Source of the DNA: Streptomyces malaysiensis subsp. samsunensis
Lineage (GTDB): Bacteria > Actinomycetota > Actinomycetes > Streptomycetales > Streptomycetaceae
NCBI RefSeq assembly: GCF_024519315.1
Contig: NZ_JANIIC010000026.1
Location: 60,850 to 124,849 of the forward strand
Direction: 5' to 3'
DNA length: 64,000 nt
Numbering within the stretch: the first letter of the stretch is position 1; each line of letters begins with the position of its first letter. The notes beneath the pieces are model-generated. The model did no database searches. It was not told the DNA's origin and was given only the letters and a program-made list of their open reading frames with translations. The translations under genes were made by a program, and so were the position numbers. Positions 27,238-34,299 of the stretch are shown piece after piece.

Positions 27238-27267
27238 ACTGTACGTGCGTTGACTTAGTTCACACAA
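27238..27267 (-). promoter_or_regulatory. promoter of unknown gene, overlapping operator B
   Basis: On the minus strand TTGTGT (27262-27267) and TACAGT (27238-27243) are 18 bp apart, acceptable -35 and -10 boxes. TACAGT is 7 bases from ATG 27230, the spacing expected for a leaderless transcript. The dyad operator fills the spacer between the boxes, the geometry of a repressor site or of a MerR-type activator. Confidence 0.5.
27249..27263. promoter_or_regulatory. dyad operator B, upstream of unknown gene
   Basis: GTTGAC-TTA-GTTCAC, the copy closest to the consensus of the five. It lies within 20-35 bp of the start codon of the 534-residue gene, between its probable -35 and -10 boxes. Only two positions, one in the spacer and none in the GTTCAC half, set it apart from sites A and E. 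Confidence 0.75.
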
Positions 27268-27578
27268 GTCGGCGAGGCTCCACCGATGTCGAACCCTGTC
27301 CGCCGGGCCGGCCGAGTAGTGGTGCGGCACGCTCAACTCGCTGCACTCCTCGCGACCGGATCTGTCAACCGGCACTGCGCGCTGAAACGCGATTCGCTAT
27401 GGCGCTTGGTGCTGTGCAGTCCGCTCGACTACGAAGGGGCACATCCGAGGCGTTCCTGCCGAGGAACGGTCGGCAGGCGCTCGGTGACGGTGCCGAACAT
27501 GAGGCGCGGCAGCGACCCGATACGGCGACGGCCCCCGGTCTGGGGGCCGCTCGCTTCGGTGGCTGGTTGCTGGATGGG
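27264..27578. other. gap without recognised gene
   Basis: About 315 bases between the promoter of the unknown gene and the end of the DUF397 gene. I see no conserved small protein, no clear hairpin and no RNA gene. Reading frames here are short and match nothing I recognise. Confidence 0.5.
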
Positions 27579-27791
27579 TCAGGTGGCGGGGAACTCCCCG
27601 CGCTGGACGGCGGAGATGAACGATGACCACTTGTCCGCCGAGAAAACCAGTGCCGGACCGTTCGGGTCCTTACTGTCCCGCACGGGGATGATGTCGGGGT
27701 AGCCATCGGCCACCTCTATGCAGTTTGCGTCTCCCCCGTTGCTATAACTGCTCTTGCGCCACACGGCGGCGCTAAGGTCGGGAGTATTCAT
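27579..27791 (-). CDS. DUF397 protein
   Basis: 70 residues: WRKSSYSNGGDANCIEVAD, then VRDSKDPNGPALVFSADKW and a final FISAVQRGEF. This is a textbook DUF397 protein, common in Streptomyces and usually next to a Scr1-type XRE regulator. The pair behaves like a toxin-antitoxin or regulator-antagonist unit; in well-studied relatives (BldB-like, WhiJ-associated) the DUF397 partner modulates the XRE protein. The ATG overlaps the stop of the XRE gene (ATGA), so translation is coupled. It lacks the dyad operator. Confidence 0.88.
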   Translation of the reverse strand: MNTPDLSAAVWRKSSYSNGGDANCIEVADGYPDIIPVRDSKDPNGPALVFSADKWSSFISAVQRGEFPAT

Positions 27792-28621
27792 GATGTGCTG
27801 CCCTCCATGAGGTCTCTGATGAATTCCACCGAGGCTGACGGCGATAGGGCCGAGTCCCGGAGATGATCGTAGGACAGCCGGTGCTGCGATACTTCTTCCG
27901 GATCTTCGATCAGTTCTCCCGACTTGCTGCCCTCGAAGTAGGCAACGCCGGTGCCGTCTGCCTGCCATAGGAGCGACAGAGAGCCTCCCATCAGGTCATG
28001 TACCCCGGCAGTGAAGGGAAGGACCTGGAGCACTATCGCCGGTTGCGCAGCCGATTCCACAAGGTGGGAAAGCTGCCCCGCCCATATCTTGGGGTCAGCC
28101 GTAGGACGCCTCAACGCGGACTCGTCAAGGATGACACGCATGCTCGGTGCCGGGACACGTTGCAGGATCTCCTGACGACTGATACGAGCATCCACCTGCG
28201 CTTCCAGTTCTACCTCGCTCCACTGGTTCGCGGCAGATGAGAGCACTACGCGCGCGTAATCCTCTGTCTGAAGCAGTCCCGGGATGGCCGCCATGTACTT
28301 GTGCATGATCACGGCGTTTGCTTCGTACTGAACGAATAGCTTGTACGTGCCCGCGATCACCTCGTCACGGGCCATCTTCCAAAGCCTTACGAGTAAATTT
28401 CCAGTTCCGTAGTAAGTATCAAGATCCTCCATCAGCATCTGCTTTGATAGACGTTCGCCGTTTTCGAGTCTATTTAGGTAGGTTCGATCATATCCAGTAT
28501 CTTCTGCCACTTGACTCAGGGATTTACCCGATGTTTCCCTAAATGTTTTCAGTGCGTGGCTGAGTGCGTCTCGGGCGTTCTGTTGGCCTTCGTTCGGGCG
28601 TTCGAGCACATCGATTCCCAT
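27788..28621 (-). CDS. XRE-family regulator with Scr1-type C-terminal domain
   Basis: 277 residues from ATG 28621. An N-terminal helix-turn-helix (SLSQVAEDTGYDRTYLNRLE, residues about 30-55) is followed by the long Scr1/DUF5753-type sensor region (YEANAVIMHKYMAAIPGLLQ, then VLPFTAGVHDLMGGSLSLL). It should bind DNA near its own start and pair with the DUF397 protein encoded next. The 5' third is richer in A+T than its surroundings, hinting at separate transfer. It separates drmD-drmMI from the rest of DISARM and could in principle recognise the shared dyad, but no dyad copy lies in front of it. Confidence 0.85.
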   Translation of the reverse strand: MGIDVLERPNEGQQNARDALSHALKTFRETSGKSLSQVAEDTGYDRTYLNRLENGERLSKQMLMEDLDTYYGTGNLLVRLWKMARDEVIAGTYKLFVQYEANAVIMHKYMAAIPGLLQTEDYARVVLSSAANQWSEVELEAQVDARISRQEILQRVPAPSMRVILDESALRRPTADPKIWAGQLSHLVESAAQPAIVLQVLPFTAGVHDLMGGSLSLLWQADGTGVAYFEGSKSGELIEDPEEVSQHRLSYDHLRDSALSPSASVEFIRDLMEGSTS

Positions 28622-28797
28622 TGTTGTCTGGCGCCGTGGCAACAGCGGATGAGGGGTCAACTTACTGCCGTTCGGCCATGGTTGACGTACGTCCGGTACT
28701 TACCCCGGGCAGCCAGACGCCACATACGAGACCCCCGCAACCCGACTGCAACGGGCCCGGGGGCGTGGCCCAACAGCTATGAGGGAGCTGATGAACG

Positions 28798-29325
28798 ATG
28801 ACCAACCCTATCGGGTGGTTCTTCGCATGGGTGAGTGCACTTCTCGCCTTACGGCCGTCCGGCCGTCACCGGGCCGGGGAGGTACCTCCCCCCGGGGCGG
28901 TACCTCCCGAGCCGCGTACGGTCGTTTCGCCTCCCGCCGCGAGGGACTCAGGCTCTGTGACCCATCCGGCCGTCCCATCGCGCGATAGCGGGGTGCCTGC
29001 CCCGGTGCGTCCGTACTTCGTAGTTCACGAGAGGGAGGAACAGCGGTTGCGGGCGCGGCGGAGGCGTGCGTTGTGGCTCGCGGTCCATGGCGTCGATGTC
29101 GGGCTTCGGGTGATCCGTGGTGTGAGGGTGAGGGTGAGGGCGGCGTGTCCGGATGAGTGCGATGACCGGTCTGCGCTTGCTGCCGTGGTCGAACCCGGAC
29201 GGCAAGCCGTGTTATCTGGCGTCGGACGACGGAAACAGCCTTCTGAGCCGACGTGCGGACGAAATCGAGGCGCTACAGGTGGCGATGGGGCGGGAACTTC
29301 TCCGTCATGCCCGTGTGCTGCTTGA
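28798..29325 (+). CDS. small actinobacterial protein, possibly with altered C-terminus
   Basis: 175 residues starting MTNPIGWFFAWVSALLALRP, with ATG after GGGAGCTGATGAAC. The middle (RPYFVVHEREEQRLRARRRR and LAVHGVDVGLRVI) is of a kind I recall in Streptomyces next to XRE/DUF397 pairs. There the protein usually ends soon after the DVG segment. Here the frame passes through GTGAGG repeated three times and runs on for about 55 residues, overlapping the next gene by 173 bp. A slip in that repeat probably moved the stop. Function unknown. Confidence 0.55.
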   Translation: MTNPIGWFFAWVSALLALRPSGRHRAGEVPPPGAVPPEPRTVVSPPAARDSGSVTHPAVPSRDSGVPAPVRPYFVVHEREEQRLRARRRRALWLAVHGVDVGLRVIRGVRVRVRAACPDECDDRSALAAVVEPGRQAVLSGVGRRKQPSEPTCGRNRGATGGDGAGTSPSCPCAA

Positions 29326-29521
29326 GGACCGTAAGGCCGATGTGAGGGAACTACGGTTCCTGGCGGAGCGGCTGTGTGAGTCGTTGCGTGACGTGCTGCG
29401 GGTCGCCGAGAGTCGGGGCGGTCGTCTACCCGCGCACGGGGAGGGCGACGGCCAGGATGAGCCGGAAGACTTCCCGGACGGGGGTCCGGCCTCTGGGAGG
29501 GCTGGGGGGCGTCGTGGCTGA
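29153..29521 (+). CDS. conserved small protein, 122 aa
   Basis: Starts MSAMTGLRLLPWSNPDGKPC; ATG 29162 (MTGLRLLPW) is an equally good start. The core, LLSRRADEIEALQVAMGREL and RELRFLAERLCESLRDVLRV, is a helical bundle of a family I recall in Streptomyces beside XRE/DUF397 pairs. No catalytic motif. It is the second gene of a three-gene plus-strand unit divergent from the XRE gene, and its stop overlaps the next start. Function unknown. Confidence 0.7.
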   Translation: MSAMTGLRLLPWSNPDGKPCYLASDDGNSLLSRRADEIEALQVAMGRELLRHARVLLEDRKADVRELRFLAERLCESLRDVLRVAESRGGRLPAHGEGDGQDEPEDFPDGGPASGRAGGRRG

Positions 29522-29765
29522 CTGGCAGATCGGTCCCGTACCCGGGCGGGGCCCGTGCCGCACACGTGGTGGAGAGGTCGCGCTGCCGCTCCAGATCAGC
29601 AGCGGCGGGCAGCACCGTGCCATTGCCGAACTGGAGCTGACCGCAGTCGAGGCCGAACAGTTGCATGCGGCCTTGTGCTACGCGCCCGGCGGGCAACAGT
29701 CGCCCGCCGATACGCCCGAATGCCGTCAACCGGTCCACTACCCGGGAGGTCGACAGCGGTACTGA
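29514..29765 (+). CDS. conserved small protein, 83 aa
   Basis: From GTG 29514 (VADWQIGPVPGRGPCRTRGG), overlapping the previous stop. The rest reads LPLQISSGGQHRAIAELELT, a short beta-rich protein I associate with the preceding gene in other Streptomyces. No enzymatic motif. It closes the three-gene unit and is followed at once by two strong hairpins. Confidence 0.65.
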   Translation: MADWQIGPVPGRGPCRTRGGEVALPLQISSGGQHRAIAELELTAVEAEQLHAALCYAPGGQQSPADTPECRQPVHYPGGRQRY

Positions 29766-29769
29766 AGAC

Positions 29770-29821
29770 GGCCGCCCGCCCTGCGTTACCGCCCCCTGGG
29801 ACAAGCGGGGGGCGGGCGGCC
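29770..29821. terminator. GC hairpin ending the three-gene unit
   Basis: A perfect 11-bp inverted repeat, GGCCGCCCGCC and GGCGGGCGGCC, begins 5 bp after the stop of the 83-residue gene. With convergent drmMI ending at 29968 it can stop transcription from both sides. There is no T-run, as is usual for Streptomyces. Confidence 0.7.
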
Positions 29822-29826
29822 CCCAG

Positions 29827-29866
29827 CGGCCCCGGAAGCGTGATGCGTGTCTGCCTTCCGGGGCCG
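29827..29866. terminator. second GC hairpin, convergent intergenic region
   Basis: A perfect 12-bp inverted repeat, CGGCCCCGGAAG and CTTCCGGGGCCG, with a 16-base loop, lies directly behind the first hairpin. The two make a tandem bidirectional terminator between the small-gene unit and drmMI. Confidence 0.7.
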
Positions 29867-29967
29867 TTCCGCCGGACGAGTACGAGCAGGCGTACCGGGC
29901 GCAACACGAGGAACCCCCACAGACCGCTTGATCATACGATCGCGGACTCCGTAAATCCCGGGGCAGC

Positions 29968-32900
29968 TCAGAAGATGGTGCCCTCGGGCCGGAAGAGTGT
30001 TCCATCTTCGAAGTCGACCACAGCGGACTTCCTGGCCTGTTCCGCTTTCTTCCGCCAGGCTTCGGCTGACGGTCGCGGCATGTCGGGGTGCTCCTTTGGC
30101 TCCTTGTGAAGTCCGAGGAGCACCTCGTCGGCGTACGCCTGGTGATTGAGTTGGCGGAGCCGGTCGATGATTTCGGTGCGGGCGAGGAGGCCGATGGTGT
30201 ATCGGGTGCCCTGGTCGGTCTCGTGGAAGCCGTGGTCGAGCGGAACGGTTTGGTGGGTGGGGTCGGCGGGCGGTGTCGCTCCGCTCTTGTCCAGGAGGTC
30301 GTGCCATCCGTAGGCATCAACGGTGGCCTTGTCAATCTCCTCGTGGATACGGCGGAGTTCGACGATGTCAGTGTCTTGGCAGGACTCGTCGTGGACGAGA
30401 TTGTAGGTGGCGGTCAGGCCGATGTTGCGGCGAATCATGAGTTCGCGGCGGAACTCGTTGAGGTGGATTCCAGTGGTATGGAGGAGATCAGTAAGATTCG
30501 GGCGAACGAGGGTTTCGAAAACGTCTGTAGGAGTGTAGCGAAGGTCCCCCTTCATGGTGGAGGCGCGATCGATGGCCCACCAATAGTGGGGAGCGGAGCT
30601 GAGTAGAGCTAGGAGTGCTGGAGCATCAGAAGTAAACACATTCAAAGCATGTGAGAAGACTTGATTCGTCGAGACCAGAACCGGCATCACAACTTTGCTG
30701 ACAGCGGTGATGACGATGCACTGTTCGAGCTCCGCCAACCCGCGCGTCATCTCGCCACGAGGGCGCCAATACTGCCACCAGCGATCTACCCAGCCAGCGT
30801 AGGACTTCTGGTTTCGCTGCTCGCACTCGGGCTTTACGTCGGCGAGTAGTTTCTCGAATGCGCGGGGGTATTTTTTTGCGCTTTCCTCTTCCCATTCGTG
30901 AAAGTTAACGATCCAGCGATCTGAGCCGTGGGTTGGGTGGTTGTTCACATCATGGCCGTTGACGTATGGAAATAGTACGTCCCTGTAACTCTCATCCTCG
31001 GCTAGCCAGCGGCGTGCCATCGCTTCAGGCATTGTAAAGCCGATGCTGTCCGGTTTGTAGCCGCCGAATGAAATGCCGCTACTGGCTGCTAGGTGCTCGA
31101 CCCATGAGTGCTCTCGGCTTGCTGGGTTCAATGAAGTGGTGATTTTCGATGGGAGTGCCAGGTCGCCAAGAATGCGTACGACGCCATCAGCCACTCGCTT
31201 GTTGCTTATCCAAACTGCGCAGTATTCCAGCATCGCAGATCGGGATGGCCATCGAGCACTTTTGACTGCCCGTCGAATCTCCACTCCTTCTGCCACTAGT
31301 TGGTCCAACCCGGTCTCGCGTGTATCTCCTTGGGCGAGAGTATTCGTGGCAATCAATCCCGCTTGTCCAGCGGAGTTGAGCAATGCGTGGATTCGCAATG
31401 TGAAGTATGCCACTAGATCGGCCTTGCCGCGCTTACCCTGTGCGAGATAATCGATCGCGTATTCGCGATACGCCTCCCCCAGTGCTCCTGTCAGCTTATG
31501 CCCACCCAAAAACGGCGGATTCCCCACCACCGCATCAAATCCACCCCGCTCGGCAAACACCTCCGCGAACTCCAACGGCCAATGCACCGGCACGCGCCGC
31601 ATACCCCCCTCCGGCAGCTCACTGGCCAGCCACTCCCGGGCCCGCCTCCGCGCCTCAGCCACCACCTCCGAGTCCTCAACCTCGGCCTCAGGTACGGCCA
31701 CCACCCCCCGAGCCACCCGAGCCGCCATCGGGAACAGATCCCGCAGCCGCTCGCCACCGTCCGCCTCATACCAGGGCACTCGCCCCGAGGCACACGTGGC
31801 CAGTGCCGCCCCCACGACCAGGTCCCCCACCAACCGGAGCTTCGCCGACATCTGCCGCACCTCCCGCAGCAGCTTCCGCTTCTTCGCCAAAGCCTCCGGC
31901 CCGTTGCCCTTTATCTTGGTGATGTCGTGCCGCTTTTCCACCACCTCGCCCACCAGATCCTCAACATTCGCCGCCGCCCCCAGCAGGTCGCCCTTCCCCG
32001 GATCCAGGTGCACCGCCTTCAACTGGTCCGGCGAGGTGACCCCCAGCAGCGAGTCCCCCGCCACCAGCCGGTCGTCCAGGAAGGTGAACGGGCGCTTGGG
32101 GTCCATCGAGACCAGCCACAGCGACAGCTTGGCCATCTCCACTGCCATGGGGTTGATGTCCACCCCGTACAGGCAGTGCTCGATGATCTGGCGCCGGGCC
32201 TCGATGACCACCGGGTCGGACTCCGAGTCCGCGGCCGTCACCTCGTCGACGGGCCGCCCGGCGCGGTACGCGACCGCGTCCTCGCGGCCGTCCCGCACCC
32301 ACGCTTCGATCAGCCGGTCACCGAGATACCGGCACGCGGCGACCAGGAACGCCGCCGACCCCATCGCGATGTCCGCGACCTTCAGCTCGAGGATCTGCTT
32401 AGCCGACTTCGGCACCCACTTCTTCTCGTCCGCCGTCTGGAGCGGCCCCGGCTCATACACCAGGGGCTCCAGCGCGTGCTTGACGACTTCCTCGGCCAGC
32501 GTCCTCGGGGTGTAGTGCGTCCCCGTGTTCTTCCGCAGCGACGACTCCGTCACGAACAGGGAGCCCGCCGCGATCACCACCGGCAGGCCCCGCAGGTCCC
32601 GCCGCAGCAGGCCGAAGAACGGCAGCAGGCGCTCCGTCAGGGCCGCGTCCCGGCTCGCGGCCTGGAGCAGCCGCTTCGCCTCCGCCGCGGCCTCGCCTTT
32701 CGCCGGGGCGAGCAGCTTCTCCAGCCTGGCCACGCTCGCCGGCGGCTTGGGGTCCTTCCATGTGTCGTGGATCTTCTTCGCCAGGGCCTTGGTGTCCTTC
32801 ACCGAGGCCGCCAGCGACTCCAGCTCCCGCAGCGGCACCTCGTGTTCCATGCCCGCGGGGCCGATCAGGCCCACCATCGTCTCCACGGCGCGCTCACCGT

Positions 32901-34299
32901 CGTACGAGAGCAGGCCCTCGTACACGTAGCCGATCTGCTCGACGTCGAGCGCGCGGAAGCTGAGGGTGCGGGTCTCGCGCTGCCTGCCCGTGCCGACGCG
33001 GACCTCCTGGACGGACTGGAGCATGTGCAGGACGGTGCGGTCGTCGATCGGGAGGAGGGGGAAGCCCTTCTCCAGCCACGGGTAGGTGTCGGGGTCGAAG
33101 ATTGAGCCGTCGTATGCGGGCAGTTTGAGCTGTGGGTGCCGCACGCCGTCGTGCACCGCGTGGAACAGGGCGATCAGGCGGTGCCAGGCCGCCGTGGTGT
33201 GTTCCAGGGAGGCCTCGCCCTCGGCGTCCGCCCGCGCCTTGAGTTCGGCGCGCAGGAAGCGGGCCGAGTACGACTGTGCGTACACCTCGTTGTCCGCGGG
33301 GAGCAGTCCGCGCTCCTCGGCGAACAGCAGGAAGACGACGCGCATCATCACCGCGACCGCGCCGCGGTACACCTCGCCCGCCCCGACCCCGCTTGCGCGC
33401 AGGCCGGGCGCGCCGTGTTCCATCAACCGCGCGTCCGCGCGGCCGATCGCGTCCACCAGCAGTTCCACGGCCTGGCGGACCTGGACGCCGAGGGCGTCGG
33501 TGACCTCGTCGCCGGCGGCCAGGCTCTCCTTCATGAGGCCGACGAGGGTTTCGGGCTCGGCGTACTCGAAGAAGCGGCGGCGGCGCAGCAAGGAGACAAA
33601 AGCCCGGACGACGTTGCGTTCGGCGGCCTCGTTCCAGTTGATGGCGTCGAAGACGGCAGTCGTCGTGACGCCGCCGGCCGGTGCCCACACCAGGCACCAC
33701 CAGCGGCCGTCGGTGAGCAGGCCGAGCGGGATGTCGTGGTGGCGCAGCAAGCGGGCCAGGCGGTCGGCGGGGCTCGCCGACCAGTCGTCGCCCCATTTCG
33801 GGCGGGCCGTGGGCACGGTGCCGCTGGGCAGGGTCATGCCCAGGACGCGTACGCGTTTGGCGGCCGACTTCACGTCCGGTTCGGCGGCGAGGTCGGTGCC
33901 CGGTTCGGCCAGGGCGAAGTCGGCGCGCAGGTGGACGCCGTGTTCGGGCACGTCGAGGGTGAAGCGGTCCAGGGCCAGGTCCGGTACGTCCTCGGCCTCG
34001 CTCTGGCGCAGCACCAGCGCGTCGCCCCATTCGAGGAGCGAGCGCAGCACATGTGCCACCCATGCGTCACGGCCGGCCGTGGTGTCGGTCTGCCAGTCGG
34101 CGTGGTGGGCGCGCAGCCGGGCGCGCTGGTCCTTGTCGACGGCGTCGAGCTGGGGCCAGGCCCGGAGCAGGACGGGCATGGTGAGGAAGGGGCCGGAGAC
34201 CTCGGTGAGGTCCAGCCACTCCTGGTGCTGGGAGCGGCCGTCGAGTGCCTTGGCCTTGGCTGCGGCGAGGCCCTTGGAGGCTGCGGGACGGGGGCTCAT
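29968..34299 (-). CDS. drmMI: DISARM N6-adenine methylase DrmMI
   Basis: 1443 residues from ATG 34299, which overlaps the drmD stop (ATGA). The SAM motif I is present as a variant, VADIAMGSAAFLVAACRYLG, and motif IV as DAVVGNPPFLGGH. An N-terminal helical part of about 550 residues resembles PglX/BREX-type methylases. DrmMI marks host DNA so that DISARM spares it. The last third (about 30.0-31.5 kb) is clearly richer in A+T than the rest and should hold the target-recognition region, suggesting an exchanged specificity module. The C-terminus VVDFEDGTLFRPEGTIF nearly matches the end of the unknown protein at 25.6 kb. With drmD this forms the class 1 DISARM pair, under operator C. Confidence 0.9.
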   Translation of the reverse strand: MSPRPAASKGLAAAKAKALDGRSQHQEWLDLTEVSGPFLTMPVLLRAWPQLDAVDKDQRARLRAHHADWQTDTTAGRDAWVAHVLRSLLEWGDALVLRQSEAEDVPDLALDRFTLDVPEHGVHLRADFALAEPGTDLAAEPDVKSAAKRVRVLGMTLPSGTVPTARPKWGDDWSASPADRLARLLRHHDIPLGLLTDGRWWCLVWAPAGGVTTTAVFDAINWNEAAERNVVRAFVSLLRRRRFFEYAEPETLVGLMKESLAAGDEVTDALGVQVRQAVELLVDAIGRADARLMEHGAPGLRASGVGAGEVYRGAVAVMMRVVFLLFAEERGLLPADNEVYAQSYSARFLRAELKARADAEGEASLEHTTAAWHRLIALFHAVHDGVRHPQLKLPAYDGSIFDPDTYPWLEKGFPLLPIDDRTVLHMLQSVQEVRVGTGRQRETRTLSFRALDVEQIGYVYEGLLSYDGERAVETMVGLIGPAGMEHEVPLRELESLAASVKDTKALAKKIHDTWKDPKPPASVARLEKLLAPAKGEAAAEAKRLLQAASRDAALTERLLPFFGLLRRDLRGLPVVIAAGSLFVTESSLRKNTGTHYTPRTLAEEVVKHALEPLVYEPGPLQTADEKKWVPKSAKQILELKVADIAMGSAAFLVAACRYLGDRLIEAWVRDGREDAVAYRAGRPVDEVTAADSESDPVVIEARRQIIEHCLYGVDINPMAVEMAKLSLWLVSMDPKRPFTFLDDRLVAGDSLLGVTSPDQLKAVHLDPGKGDLLGAAANVEDLVGEVVEKRHDITKIKGNGPEALAKKRKLLREVRQMSAKLRLVGDLVVGAALATCASGRVPWYEADGGERLRDLFPMAARVARGVVAVPEAEVEDSEVVAEARRRAREWLASELPEGGMRRVPVHWPLEFAEVFAERGGFDAVVGNPPFLGGHKLTGALGEAYREYAIDYLAQGKRGKADLVAYFTLRIHALLNSAGQAGLIATNTLAQGDTRETGLDQLVAEGVEIRRAVKSARWPSRSAMLEYCAVWISNKRVADGVVRILGDLALPSKITTSLNPASREHSWVEHLAASSGISFGGYKPDSIGFTMPEAMARRWLAEDESYRDVLFPYVNGHDVNNHPTHGSDRWIVNFHEWEEESAKKYPRAFEKLLADVKPECEQRNQKSYAGWVDRWWQYWRPRGEMTRGLAELEQCIVITAVSKVVMPVLVSTNQVFSHALNVFTSDAPALLALLSSAPHYWWAIDRASTMKGDLRYTPTDVFETLVRPNLTDLLHTTGIHLNEFRRELMIRRNIGLTATYNLVHDESCQDTDIVELRRIHEEIDKATVDAYGWHDLLDKSGATPPADPTHQTVPLDHGFHETDQGTRYTIGLLARTEIIDRLRQLNHQAYADEVLLGLHKEPKEHPDMPRPSAEAWRKKAEQARKSAVVDFEDGTLFRPEGTIF

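Noticed and set aside
25578..27626. 682-codon plus-strand frame opposite the unknown 534-aa gene
   Set aside because: The minus-strand protein has normal composition, an operator and a plausible promoter; the plus frame is Arg/Gly-rich and has none.
28999..29026. A GTAGTTCAC sequence resembling a sixth dyad operator
   Set aside because: Only one half-site is present, it lies inside a coding frame and the opposite half does not match.
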